27,293 nucleotides of DNA. It comes from JAGHAJ01 sp964559865 [NCBI: uncultured Synergistota bacterium] (lineage in GTDB: Bacteria > Synergistota > JAGHAJ01). Positions 17,127 to 24,883 of the stretch are shown here, piece by piece. Numbering within the stretch: position 1 is the first letter of the stretch; every line of letters begins with the position of its first letter. A program made the translations under genes and the position numbers. The DNA is taken from positions 1 through 27,293 of the forward strand of contig CAZLJD010000031.1 in NCBI GenBank assembly GCA_964559865.1, in the 5' to 3' direction. The notes under the pieces were generated by a model that saw only the letters and a program-made list of their open reading frames with translations, was not told the origin of the DNA and made no database searches.

Positions 17127-17909
17127 TTGAAGGTTGATGCTAAAGAACTTTTGAGGAAAACGAGGAAGATCAATAAATGGTTGGAGAAGACGGCTTCTAA
17201 GGAAGCTGACTTTGGGAAATTAGCAAGTATATTGAGTGATGTGAATGAGGCTAATGTTTATATTTCTGATAAGGATGGAAATATCTTGGGGTATAGTCTC
17301 GTTAAGGGATATGATTGTAAGGAGGTAAAGAAAGTTTTAAAAGAGGGTAAGTACCCCGAAGAGTACAATGAGAAACTTATGAGGATTATGGAATCGGTGA
17401 TGAATCTTACTTCAAAGGATGGAAAATGTTCTTATTATCCAGAGGTGAAGTGTGAGTATCCAGATAAGTATGTGACATTTGTTCCCGTTGTTGGAGGTAG
17501 GGAGAGGTTAGGCACACTCGTCTTGGCAAGATTTGGTGAAAAATTCAACGAAGGTGACCTTTTACTCGCAGAGTATGGTGCTACTATTGTTGGAATGGAG
17601 ATACTGAGGAGTCAGAACGATAGAATGGAAGAAAGCATGAGAGATAAGCTTGTTGTTAGGATGGCTTTGAGAACGCTGTCATATTCTGAGCTTACGGCTG
17701 TAAGGCATATCTTTGAAGTCCTTGAAGGGGAAGAGGGTATTGTTGTTGCCAGTAAGATCGCTGATAGCATAAGTGTTACGAGATCTGTGATTGTCAATGC
17801 ACTGAGGAAGTTGGAAAGTGCTGGTGTTATAGAGTCCAGGTCGCTTGGTATGAAGGGTACATACATAAAGGTGTTGAGCAAGGAGTTTTTGAAAGAGATG
17901 AGGGGGTAG
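17127..17909 (+). CDS. codY: GTP- and branched-chain-amino-acid-sensing repressor CodY
   Basis: A global regulator of stationary-phase and nutrient genes. The N-terminal GAF-type sensor (about 1-150) starts with the family LLRKTRKINKWL and contains VPVVGGRERLGTLVLARFGEKF. A linker with AEYGATIVGMEILR leads to the C-terminal winged helix, whose SKIADSISVTRSVIVNALRK and SAGVIESRSLGMKGTYIKVL sections are nearly those of B. subtilis CodY. TTG 17127 is chosen because GGGGGG at 17114-17119 is 7 bases upstream; ATG 17112 and TTG 17109 have no ribosome site. It stands between hslU and flgB, as in Bacillus. No CodY-box candidate was seen before the flagellar genes. CodY argues strongly for a Bacillota genome. 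Confidence 0.97.
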   Translation: MKVDAKELLRKTRKINKWLEKTASKEADFGKLASILSDVNEANVYISDKDGNILGYSLVKGYDCKEVKKVLKEGKYPEEYNEKLMRIMESVMNLTSKDGKCSYYPEVKCEYPDKYVTFVPVVGGRERLGTLVLARFGEKFNEGDLLLAEYGATIVGMEILRSQNDRMEESMRDKLVVRMALRTLSYSELTAVRHIFEVLEGEEGIVVASKIADSISVTRSVIVNALRKLESAGVIESRSLGMKGTYIKVLSKEFLKEMRG

Positions 17910-17958
17910 CTGTAAAGAGTGGTAGAGTTGTGTCCGAATTTAAATCGGGTGAAGGTGG

Positions 17959-18375
17959 ATGAGCAAACTTTTTGGTGAAGTCTTTCAGTTGTTGAATAGG
18001 GCAATGGATGCTGCAACTTTGAGGCAGCGGGCAATAGCACAAAACATAGCAAATGTTAATACTCCTGATTATCAGCGTGTAGAGGTTTCTTTTGAGGGAG
18101 AGTTGAAAAAGGTGTTCTCTAAACAGAGAGAGATAAAGTTACGGGGTGTGCTTACTAATCCTATGCACATCCCTATAGGTCCTCCCTCAATAGATTCCGT
18201 TAAACCCATAATATGGAGAGATGATACTGGCTATTATAGATATGACAAGAACAATGTCGATATAGATAGAGAACTTGTAAAACTTGCAGAGAACAGTATA
18301 AAGTACAGGGCGATGTCGTCTTTGATGGGGAAGAGGTTCGCTATGTTAAAGTCTGTTATATCTTCCAGGAGGTAG
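17959..18375 (+). CDS. flgB: Flagellar proximal rod protein FlgB
   Basis: A rod subunit exported by the flagellar type III system and assembled on the MS ring. The N-terminal motif LRQRAIAQNIANVNTPDYQR is the typical rod/hook signature, and the C-terminal helix (VDIDRELVKLAENSIKYRAM) fits the coiled-coil end of FlgB. At 138 residues the length is normal. No signal peptide is present, as expected. The start sits 9 bases after GGG in GGGTGA (17947-17952). The gap to codY is only 49 bases, with no terminator seen, so some transcription from the xerC-codY operon is likely. Confidence 0.97.
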   Translation: MSKLFGEVFQLLNRAMDAATLRQRAIAQNIANVNTPDYQRVEVSFEGELKKVFSKQREIKLRGVLTNPMHIPIGPPSIDSVKPIIWRDDTGYYRYDKNNVDIDRELVKLAENSIKYRAMSSLMGKRFAMLKSVISSRR

Positions 18376-18381
18376 TAGCTT

Positions 18382-18792
18382 ATGAAGCTGTTTAGTGCGA
18401 TGGATATAGCGGGTAGTGGATTAACTGCCGAAAGGGTATGGATGGATGTCATCGCTGACAATATAGCGAATGTCAATACTACCCGTACAGCAGAGGGGGG
18501 GCCTTATAGGAGAAAGATACCGGTATTTCAGGAGAGAAAAGATCCATTTGACCCTATAGGAAGCGGAGTGAGGGTAGTTAGTATAGAAAATGATACTTTA
18601 CCCCCACGAAAGGTGTATGATCCATCTCATCCGGATGCAGATAAAGATGGTTATGTTAGGTACCCCAATATAAGTGTGGTCCGGGAGATGGTTGATATGA
18701 TAGCTGCCTCGCGTGCTTACCAAGCGAATGTTATGGTTGTGAACTCCTCAAAGACAATGCTCCTTCAGTCCATTGATATTATGAGGGCGTAA
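18382..18792 (+). CDS. flgC: Flagellar proximal rod protein FlgC
   Basis: A second proximal rod subunit, here 136 residues. It has the N-terminal rod signature AERVWMDVIADNIANVNTTRT and the conserved C-terminal NISVVREMVDMIAASRAYQANVMVVNSSK. A good Shine-Dalgarno sequence (AGGAGG near 18367-18372) precedes ATG 18382. It follows flgB after 6 bases. An 83-base gap with a probable promoter then leads to fliE, so the operon may be read from two points. Confidence 0.97.
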   Translation: MKLFSAMDIAGSGLTAERVWMDVIADNIANVNTTRTAEGGPYRRKIPVFQERKDPFDPIGSGVRVVSIENDTLPPRKVYDPSHPDADKDGYVRYPNISVVREMVDMIAASRAYQANVMVVNSSKTMLLQSIDIMRA

Positions 18793-18807
18793 TTCCCTTC
18801 TTAATTT

Positions 18808-18822
18808 TTAGCAAGTTTTCCT
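18808..18822 (+). repeat. 15-base exact direct repeat, copy 1 (upstream of fliE)
   Basis: TTAGCAAGTTTTCCT occurs here and again at 18901-18915, 93 bases downstream, close to nine helical turns. This copy overlaps the -35 area of the fliE promoter. The shorter GTTTTCCT is also present at 18867-18874. The identity is seen directly; a regulatory role is inference. Confidence 0.6.
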
Positions 18823-18830
18823 TCCTTTTG

Positions 18831-18839
18831 TGGTATAAT
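18831..18839 (+). promoter_or_regulatory. Extended -10 promoter before fliE
   Basis: TGG followed by TATAAT (18834-18839) is a full consensus -10 with the extended TGn element. No convincing -35 is found 16-18 bases upstream, where the repeat copy at 18808-18822 lies instead, so activation by a regulator is possible. The predicted transcription start is near 18846, 30 bases before the fliE start. Confidence 0.6.
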
Positions 18840-18875
18840 TAGGTAAAAGAACCTGCACAGATGGAGGTTTTCCTG

Positions 18876-19190
18876 ATGAGAGATATGAGGATTATTGATC
18901 TTAGCAAGTTTTCCTATGGGAACGTCGAGAAACAGAAGAGTCCTTCTACTTCACCTGCAGAGAACGGAGTTAAGAGTTTTTATGAGTTATTTTCCACCGA
19001 GTTGAAGAAGGTTAATGCTTTGCAGCTTAAGGCGGATGCTATGGCTAAGAAATTAGCTACGGGCGAGTTAAAAGATATGCATCAGCTCACTATTGCAGTA
19101 GAAAAGGCGGACATAGCGTTGAGATTGGTTACAGAGATAAGAAATAGACTGGTAGATGCTTATCAGCAGATCAGTAGGATGACTATGTAG
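18876..19190 (+). CDS. fliE: Flagellar hook-basal body protein FliE
   Basis: An adaptor that joins the MS ring to the rod. The 104-residue protein shows the FliE pattern near its end: LTIAVEKADIALRLVTEIRNRLVDAYQQISRMTM. Its N-terminus (SFYELFSTELKKVNALQLKADAMA) is also typical. ATG 18876 is correct because GGAGG at 18863-18867 lies 8 bases upstream; an earlier in-frame ATG at 18861 overlaps the Shine-Dalgarno sequence. The second copy of the 15-base repeat is inside this gene, coding for part of DLSKFSY. Confidence 0.95.
   Translation: MRDMRIIDLSKFSYGNVEKQKSPSTSPAENGVKSFYELFSTELKKVNALQLKADAMAKKLATGELKDMHQLTIAVEKADIALRLVTEIRNRLVDAYQQISRMTM
18901..18915 (+). repeat. 15-base exact direct repeat, copy 2 (inside fliE)
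   Basis: Identical to copy 1 at 18808-18822 (TTAGCAAGTTTTCCT). It lies within the fliE coding sequence, about 55 bases after the predicted transcription start. It could be a downstream regulator site or a chance repeat. Confidence 0.6.
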
Positions 19191-19206
19191 GCGGAGGGTA
19201 TCTGTT

Positions 19207-20781
19207 TTGTTTGATAGGATCAAACAGATAGTGACACAGCTTAAAGATACATGGGCAAAGCTCTCCAAACTTCAAAAGGGTGTGGTTGTGGGTGTCACTG
19301 CTGCTGTGCTTGTTGTACTGTTTGCTCTTGTGTTCTGGGCGTCCAACCCTCAGTATGTCCCACTTTTTTCGAACCTATCGACGCAGGATGAGTACCTTGT
19401 CGTTACGGAACTGAAGAAGGCAGGTGAACCGTATAGGTTATCTGCCGATGGAAAGACTGTGCTGGTTCGTGCAGATAGAGTGTATGAACTAAGGTTGCAG
19501 ATGGCGGCAAAGGGAATACCGAAAAGCAGTGTGGTTGGATTTGAGATATTCAATAAACCCCAGTGGGGAATGACATCGTTCCAGGAGCAGGTCAGTTATT
19601 TGCGTGCCCTTCAGGGTGAACTTGTTAGAACTATTTCGAGTTTGGATCCCGTTGTTGCAGCGAAGGTCAACATTGTGATGCCGAAATCGAGGCTGTTTGT
19701 GGAGCAACAAAAACCTGCTACAGCGTCTGTGTTGGTTAAGCTAAAACCATTCTCCCACCTTACGCCAGAACAGGTTAGAGCGATAGTTAATTTGGTTTCG
19801 CACAGTGTAGAAGGCCTTTCCCCTGACAATGTTGTGGTAGTTGACACCAAAGGCGAGATCCTGTCTGATATGATAAAAGAGGATTACATACTAAGGAGTG
19901 CTAGGAAGCTTAGTACCGTTCAAATAGAAGTGGAGAAGAACTACGAGCAGATGCTGGAAAACAGATTAATGGCTATGCTAAACAAGGTTATGGGCCCAGG
20001 GAAGGCAGTTGCAAAGGTGCATGTAGATTTTGATTTTGACAAGAAGGATGTGAAGAAAGAGATATATAAGCCTGTGGTTAATGGTAAGGGGATAGTAAGG
20101 AGTGAACAGGATATTGAGGAAAGATATAAGGGTAGTGGAACCGTTCCTGGAGGTGTACCAGGTACACAGAGCAACATTCCGGGATATCAGATACCCAAGG
20201 GTAGTGGGCAGAAGACAGAGTATTCTAAGAGTAATGTTATAAAGAATTACGAGATAACTAAGGAAGTGGAAGATATCAAAGGTACGCCGGGTAAGATAAA
20301 GAGGATTTCGGTTGCTGTGCTTGTAGATGCCAAACTGAAACCACAAGAAATTAAGAAACTTAGAGATTCTGTTGCAGCTGCTGTTGGAGAGGATCCTGCC
20401 CGTGGTGACAAGGTAGTAGTGGAAACTATGGCGTTTGACACCACATATGTCAAAGAGATGGAAGCCGAACTGGCAAGGGAGGAAAGAAATAGACTCATTT
20501 TACTCCTTTCTGTGCTTGGTGCTGTAGCTTTGGCTATCTTTCTTGGATATAGGTCTTACAGGAAGAAGAAGCTTGCCGAAATGGAGGCTGCTGCGGCTGT
20601 CGAAGAGGAAGAAAAACAGCCGGAGGAGGAAATTCCTACATTGGAAGAGATACTTTCACGAGCAGAGCTTTCTATGGAGGAAAGGGAGAGACTCATTTCT
20701 GAAAGGCAGATTAGAGAGTATGCGGATAGACACCCTGATAAGATAGCAGACTTGATAAGAAACTGGTTGATGAGTGATTAG
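19207..20781 (+). CDS. fliF: Flagellar MS-ring protein FliF
   Basis: Forms the MS ring in the inner membrane, the base on which export gate, rod and switch assemble. The 524-residue protein has a first membrane helix near residues 22-45 and ring-building domains after it (YVPLFSNLSTQDEYLVV, LRLQMAAKGIPKSSVVGFEIF, SVLVKLKP). A Gly/Pro-rich beta-collar loop lies around residues 300-335, and a second membrane helix near 427-447. The acidic C-terminus (SMEERERLISERQIREYADRH and on) binds FliG. TTG 19207 is supported by GGAGGG at 19193-19198, 8 bases upstream. Followed directly by fliG. Confidence 0.97.
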   Translation: MFDRIKQIVTQLKDTWAKLSKLQKGVVVGVTAAVLVVLFALVFWASNPQYVPLFSNLSTQDEYLVVTELKKAGEPYRLSADGKTVLVRADRVYELRLQMAAKGIPKSSVVGFEIFNKPQWGMTSFQEQVSYLRALQGELVRTISSLDPVVAAKVNIVMPKSRLFVEQQKPATASVLVKLKPFSHLTPEQVRAIVNLVSHSVEGLSPDNVVVVDTKGEILSDMIKEDYILRSARKLSTVQIEVEKNYEQMLENRLMAMLNKVMGPGKAVAKVHVDFDFDKKDVKKEIYKPVVNGKGIVRSEQDIEERYKGSGTVPGGVPGTQSNIPGYQIPKGSGQKTEYSKSNVIKNYEITKEVEDIKGTPGKIKRISVAVLVDAKLKPQEIKKLRDSVAAAVGEDPARGDKVVVETMAFDTTYVKEMEAELAREERNRLILLLSVLGAVALAIFLGYRSYRKKKLAEMEAAAAVEEEEKQPEEEIPTLEEILSRAELSMEERERLISERQIREYADRHPDKIADLIRNWLMSD

Positions 20782-20782
20782 T

Positions 20783-21799
20783 ATGCCAAGAAGGAGAAGA
20801 GAGGGTCTAACTGGTAAAGAAAAAGCTGCTGTTTTGCTTATAGCCTTAGGACCTGAAACATCTGCTAAGGTTCTTAAGCACCTCAAGGAGGAGGAAATAG
20901 AGCAGATAACTCTTGAGGTGGCAAGTATGAGGAAAATTCCACCTCAGTTGAAGGATGAGGTTATCAAAGAATTTCAGGATATGTTGATTGCCAGGGAATT
21001 TGTGGGTAAGGGTGGCATCGATTATGCTAAAGCTATGCTGGAGAAGGCGCTGGGAAAGGATAGAGCAGAAAACATCCTTGGAAAATTGACAGCATCTCTT
21101 CAGGTTAGACCATTTGAGTCTGTGAGGAGGGCTGATCCTTCGCAGGTTCTGAATTTCCTACAGGGAGAGCATCCTCAGACTATTGCACTTGTGTTAGCTT
21201 ATATGAATCCTGACCAGGCGGCGGCTGTTTTGTCTGGTCTGCCACCTGAACTTCAAGTGGATGTTGCCAGAAGGTTGGCAACTATGGATAGGACATCACC
21301 TGAGACTTTGAGAGATGTGGAAAGAGTCCTTGAGAAAAAGCTTTCAAGTGTTGCTTTGAGGGATTTTGCGCAGGCTGGTGGTATAGATGCGGTTGTTGAG
21401 GTGCTAAATAGTGTGGATAGGACGACTGAGAAGAATATACTTGATTCGTTAGAGGAACAGGACCCTGAACTTGCTGATGAGATCCGCAAGAGGTTGTTCG
21501 TCTTTGAGGATGTTGTGAAGCTTGATGACCGTTCGGTACAGAGGGTGCTTAGGGAGGTGGATATGAAAGACCTTGCACTGGCACTTAAGGGAGCAAGTGA
21601 AGATGTGAAAGACAAATTCTTCCATAATATGTCGAAGAGGGCTGCTGCTATGCTGAAGGAAGACATGGAATTTATGGGTCCTGTTAGGGTTAAGGATGTT
21701 GAAGAGGCACAGCAGAAGATAGTGAATGTTATAAGGCAACTTGAGGAGTCTGGTGAGATCATAGTCTCTCGCGGAGGAGAGGAGGAGATTATTGTCTAA
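20783..21799 (+). CDS. fliG: Flagellar motor switch protein FliG
   Basis: The switch protein that binds FliF and interacts with MotA stator units to generate torque. The 338-residue protein has N-terminal LTGKEKAAVLLIALGPETSAKVLKHL, the middle EHPQTIALVLAYM motif, and a C-terminal torque domain with charged helices (DDRSVQRVLREVD, KDLALALKGA). Length is normal. ATG 20783 starts 1 base after the fliF stop. GTG 20774, in frame and overlapping fliF, is less likely; neither has a strong ribosome site, so coupling is likely. The fliH start is inside its last 8 bases. Confidence 0.97.
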   Translation: MPRRRREGLTGKEKAAVLLIALGPETSAKVLKHLKEEEIEQITLEVASMRKIPPQLKDEVIKEFQDMLIAREFVGKGGIDYAKAMLEKALGKDRAENILGKLTASLQVRPFESVRRADPSQVLNFLQGEHPQTIALVLAYMNPDQAAAVLSGLPPELQVDVARRLATMDRTSPETLRDVERVLEKKLSSVALRDFAQAGGIDAVVEVLNSVDRTTEKNILDSLEEQDPELADEIRKRLFVFEDVVKLDDRSVQRVLREVDMKDLALALKGASEDVKDKFFHNMSKRAAAMLKEDMEFMGPVRVKDVEEAQQKIVNVIRQLEESGEIIVSRGGEEEIIV

Positions 21800-22562
21800 T
21801 AATGTGGTCTTGAAGGGTGTAAAGGTGGTAAGTTCCCCGTTGACATTGCCTGTTGAGGAAAGAACAGAGGTTGCTGGTGAAAACGTTAAGGCTTCCCACA
21901 GTAATATTCCTGACATAGAGTCTGTAAAGAAGAAGGCAGACTCTATTGTAAGGTCTGCTCAGGAAAAGGCAGAAAAGATATTGCTTGATGCAAAAGCAGA
22001 AGCAGATGGATTGATAAAAGAGGCACAGAAGGTAGCAGATAAGATTAGATCGGATGTTGACAAGTACATTCAAGAAGCTAAGAATAAGGGGTACAAGGAT
22101 GGTTTGTTGCAAGCAGAGGAGGAATCAAAAAGGAGATTGGATGAGGAGATACTTTCTTTGAGGAAGAGAGTGGAGACGGTAGTGAGTTCGCTTTTATCCA
22201 CAAAAGATGCAATTTTATATGAGAACGAATCTATTATTGTTAATCTTTTCATTCAGATGCTGAAGAAGGTGGTGCGGAAGGAGACGGAGGTTGATAGGGA
22301 GTTTATAGTTAGAACTGTTAAAGCTGTACTGGATAGAGCGGCAGAATCTACAAAGATTGTGCTGAGGTTGAATCCAAAAGATTTGGATGTGATTTCCAGC
22401 TGGGATTTAGTGGATAAGAGGGTGGAGCTAGTTGCGGATGAGAGTGTGGAGGCCGGGGGATGTATCGCTGAGACGGACTTTGGTGATATAGATGCGTGTA
22501 TATCTACGCAGCTTTCGGAGATAGAGTCTGCTATGGTTAGTATGTTGAAGGAGGGAAGATAA
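21792..22562 (+). CDS. fliH: Flagellar export ATPase regulator FliH
   Basis: A V-type stalk-like regulator that dimerizes, binds FliI and docks the ATPase complex to the C-ring. The 256-residue protein has a variable N-terminus, a long coiled coil (about 40-135, rich in Ala, Lys and Glu heptads) and the conserved C-terminal globular part (VNLFIQMLKKVVRKETEVDREFI, LRLNPKDLDVI, VELVADESVEAGGCIAETDFG). TTG 21792 is supported by GGAGG at 21781-21785, 6 bases upstream, and overlaps the fliG stop by 8 bases. The position between fliG and fliI is standard. Confidence 0.92.
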   Translation: MSNNVVLKGVKVVSSPLTLPVEERTEVAGENVKASHSNIPDIESVKKKADSIVRSAQEKAEKILLDAKAEADGLIKEAQKVADKIRSDVDKYIQEAKNKGYKDGLLQAEEESKRRLDEEILSLRKRVETVVSSLLSTKDAILYENESIIVNLFIQMLKKVVRKETEVDREFIVRTVKAVLDRAAESTKIVLRLNPKDLDVISSWDLVDKRVELVADESVEAGGCIAETDFGDIDACISTQLSEIESAMVSMLKEGR

Positions 22563-22565
22563 CTG
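22548..22565 (+). promoter_or_regulatory. Ribosome binding site and CTG start of fliI
   Basis: AAGGAGGG at 22548-22555 is followed after 7 bases by CTG 22563-22565, in frame with fliI. The first ordinary start codon in the frame is GTG 22584, 28 bases away. There is no ATG, GTG or TTG in the frame between the fliH stop (22560-22562) and 22584. Confidence 0.6.
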
Positions 22566-23864
22566 TTTGGTAAGTATGTAAGTGTGTTGGAGCGTGTTCA
22601 ACCCATTTTGTATAAAGGGAGAATTCAGCAAGTAGTAGGACTGCTTTTAGAGTCGATAGGCCCGGCAGCAAGTATAGGTGATGTTTGTTGGATAAGGCTA
22701 TCTGATGGTAATGGGTATGTAATGTCTGAGGTAGTAGGATTTAGAGGTAATAGGGTTTTATTGATGCCTCTTGGAGATATAAATAATATTTCTCCAGGTA
22801 TGGAGGTTATTTCCAGAGGGGAAAGGTTGATGGTGAAGGTTGGGGATGCCCTTCTTGGGAGGGTAGTAGATGCACTTGGTGTGCCTATAGATGGCAAGGG
22901 AGCTATAGTGCCTGAAGACTACTACCCCTTATATGCGGATCCTCCACACCCTTTGAAGAGGAAGAGTATTACGGAACCTATAGCTCTTGGCATAAGGGCT
23001 GTGGATGGCCTTATTACGGTGGGGAAGGGGCAGAGAATGGGTATATTCTCTGGAAGTGGGGTTGGTAAAAGTACCTTGATAGGCATGATTGCGAGAAATA
23101 CGAATGCAGATGTCAATGTTATAGCTCTGGTAGGAGAGCGTGGAAGAGAGGTTAAAGAATTCATAGAGAGAGACCTTGGAGAGGAGGGCTTAAAGCGTTC
23201 TGTGGTGGTAGTAGCTACATCTGATAAACCTTCATTGTTGAGGATAAAGGCAGCATTCACAGCCACTACCATTGCAGAATACTTTCGAGATAGAGGAAAA
23301 GATGTCATACTGATGATGGACTCTGTTACACGATTTGCTATGGCGCAAAGAGAGGTGGGGCTTGCTATAGGGGAACCACCGGCTACAAGAGGTTATACTC
23401 CCTCTGTCTTTGCCGTAATGCCGAAGCTTCTTGAAAGAGCGGGAAACAGTGAAAAAGGGAGTATAACCGGGCTTTACACCGTTCTTGTAGAGGGTGATGA
23501 CCTTACAGAACCGGTAGCGGATACGGTTAGAAGCATCTTAGATGGCCATATCGTTTTGTCAAGAAATCTGGCTTCTAAGAATCATTTTCCTGCCATAGAT
23601 GTCTTAAATAGCGTTAGCAGGGTGATGGTGAATATAGTTAGTGAGGAGTGGATGGAGTATGCCAATAAGGTAAGGTCTATCCTTGCTACTTATAGAGATG
23701 CAGAAGACTTAATAAACATTGGGGCGTATGTCAAGGGTAGTAATGCAGATATAGATGAGGCTATTAGGTTAAAGAAGGTGGTTGATGATTATCTTAAACA
23801 AGATATGTTTGAAAGGGATACTCTTCAGGGTGCGTTTGAGAAGCTTAAAGGTATATTTAGGTAG
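22563..23864 (+). CDS. fliI: Flagellum-specific type III export ATPase FliI
   Basis: A hexameric ATPase related to the F1 beta subunit that prepares substrates for export. The N-terminal part resembles the family (KY..VLERVQPI...GRIQQVVGLLLESIGP). From the CTG start, Walker A SGSGVGKST is at about 163-171. Walker B sits in DVILMMDSVTRFAMAQREVG, followed by GEPPATRGYTPSVFA. The CTG is proposed because of the ribosome site just upstream and because the encoded KYVSVLERVQPI matches the FliI N-terminus. If not used, the protein starts at GTG 22584 or TTG 22587 and lacks this part. It overlaps nothing; fliH ends immediately before. Confidence 0.95.
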   Translation: MFGKYVSVLERVQPILYKGRIQQVVGLLLESIGPAASIGDVCWIRLSDGNGYVMSEVVGFRGNRVLLMPLGDINNISPGMEVISRGERLMVKVGDALLGRVVDALGVPIDGKGAIVPEDYYPLYADPPHPLKRKSITEPIALGIRAVDGLITVGKGQRMGIFSGSGVGKSTLIGMIARNTNADVNVIALVGERGREVKEFIERDLGEEGLKRSVVVVATSDKPSLLRIKAAFTATTIAEYFRDRGKDVILMMDSVTRFAMAQREVGLAIGEPPATRGYTPSVFAVMPKLLERAGNSEKGSITGLYTVLVEGDDLTEPVADTVRSILDGHIVLSRNLASKNHFPAIDVLNSVSRVMVNIVSEEWMEYANKVRSILATYRDAEDLINIGAYVKGSNADIDEAIRLKKVVDDYLKQDMFERDTLQGAFEKLKGIFR

Positions 23865-23872
23865 GTGTCTCT

Positions 23873-24322
23873 ATGGCGAGGTTTAGGTTTGCTCTTCAAA
23901 GATTACTTGATGTTAAGGGGATTAAAAAGCAGCAGGAGGTTGTAATCCTTTCTTCTTTGAGGAAAAGGGAATCAGATCTTGTTGAACAGATAGAGCGATT
24001 GGGGTTGAGAATTAAAGAAATAACCGAGAAGATATTTGTGATGGAAAAGGGTGTTTTTAGGATATCTGATATTCAGCAGTATTCTCGCTTTATGGAGTTT
24101 CTTGGGGGCGAACTTAAGCGAAAGGAAAGTGAGCTTGAGAGCCTGAGGGAGAAGATAAAGGAGAAGGCAGAAGAGGTAAAACGGCTGTATAGAGAGGAGC
24201 TTATACTTAAAAAGTTGCGGGATAAGAGATATATTGAATTCTTGAAAGAAGAAGATAGAAGAGAGCAGAGGCAGTTGGATGAGATTGCTACTATCCTGTT
24301 TAACAGGAGGGAAAATCTATGA
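23873..24322 (+). CDS. fliJ: Flagellar export protein FliJ
   Basis: A coiled-coil stalk that links the FliI ring to the export gate FlhA, like the gamma subunit of F1. The 149-residue protein starts FRFALQRLLDVKGIKKQQE, the family pattern, and is helical and heptad-rich over nearly the whole length. ATG 23873 lies 8 bases after the fliI stop. The end overlaps the next gene by an ATGA, indicating coupled translation. The name rests on position and form, as FliJ sequences are poorly conserved. Confidence 0.9.
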   Translation: MARFRFALQRLLDVKGIKKQQEVVILSSLRKRESDLVEQIERLGLRIKEITEKIFVMEKGVFRISDIQQYSRFMEFLGGELKRKESELESLREKIKEKAEEVKRLYREELILKKLRDKRYIEFLKEEDRREQRQLDEIATILFNRRENL

Positions 24323-24873
24323 GATTTTTGCCTGACCTGAGTGGGGTTAGGAGGGTAATCAATAGGATAAGGGAGATAGAAGAGATGTTTACCCCCCATG
24401 TTGACAGCAAACTGTTGGTTAATAAGCCGAAAGATGTGCGTTTTTCCTCTGTTCTTCAAGAGGAAAGAAAGAAGATAGAACATAGAGATATTGGTAGTTT
24501 GATCAAAGAGTATAGTGACAAATATGGTGTTGATCCACTTCTTGTAACAGCTATAGCGAGGGTTGAGTCCGGTTTTAACCCTAAGGCTGTGTCTCCTAAG
24601 GGTGCTGTGGGTATAATGCAGCTTATGCCTTCTACTGCCAGAGCATTTGGCGTGAAGAACCTGTACTCTGTAGATGAGAATATCGAAGGAGGTATAAAGT
24701 ATCTTAAGTTTTTGTCCGATAAATATCAAGGAGACATGAATAAAGTGTTAGCTGCGTATAATGCAGGAACGGGTGCAGTGGATAGGTATGGAGGGGTTCC
24801 ACCTTATGCAGAAACACGAGATTATGTTAGCAAGGTAAAGGAGATGTACGAAAGGCTGATGAAAGGTGAGTGA
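24319..24873 (+). CDS. Lytic transglycosylase (SLT family) in the flagellar operon, no signal peptide
   Basis: A 184-residue muramidase-like protein. The SLT domain runs from about 60 to 180, with catalytic Glu83 in ARVESGFNP, then AVGIMQLMPSTARAFG and the LAAYNAGTGAV motif. Such enzymes cut peptidoglycan so the rod can pass. The N-terminus (MRFLPDLSGVRRVINRIREI) has no hydrophobic stretch, so no Sec signal is visible; export through the flagellar apparatus, as with FlgJ, is possible. The start is supported by AGGAGGG near 24304-24310 and overlaps fliJ by 4 bases (ATGA). The family is certain; the export route is inference. Confidence 0.92.
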   Translation: MRFLPDLSGVRRVINRIREIEEMFTPHVDSKLLVNKPKDVRFSSVLQEERKKIEHRDIGSLIKEYSDKYGVDPLLVTAIARVESGFNPKAVSPKGAVGIMQLMPSTARAFGVKNLYSVDENIEGGIKYLKFLSDKYQGDMNKVLAAYNAGTGAVDRYGGVPPYAETRDYVSKVKEMYERLMKGE

Positions 24874-24883
24874 GAGTTGATAA

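Noticed and set aside
17931-17950. Weak inverted repeat CCGA/TCGG around an A/T centre before flgB
   Set aside because: The stem has only 4 bp, and no T-run or promoter element is associated with it.
18784-18809. Possible terminator after flgC (AGGG-N7-CCCT followed by T-rich bases)
   Set aside because: The stem is only 4 bp, includes the flgC stop codon, and the T-run is interrupted, so it is not convincing.
24073-24729. Open frame of 218 codons on the minus strand
   Set aside because: It lies wholly opposite fliJ and the transglycosylase gene, has low-complexity Ser/Arg/Tyr composition, no ribosome site and no recognizable domain. It is a shadow of the purine-rich + strand genes.
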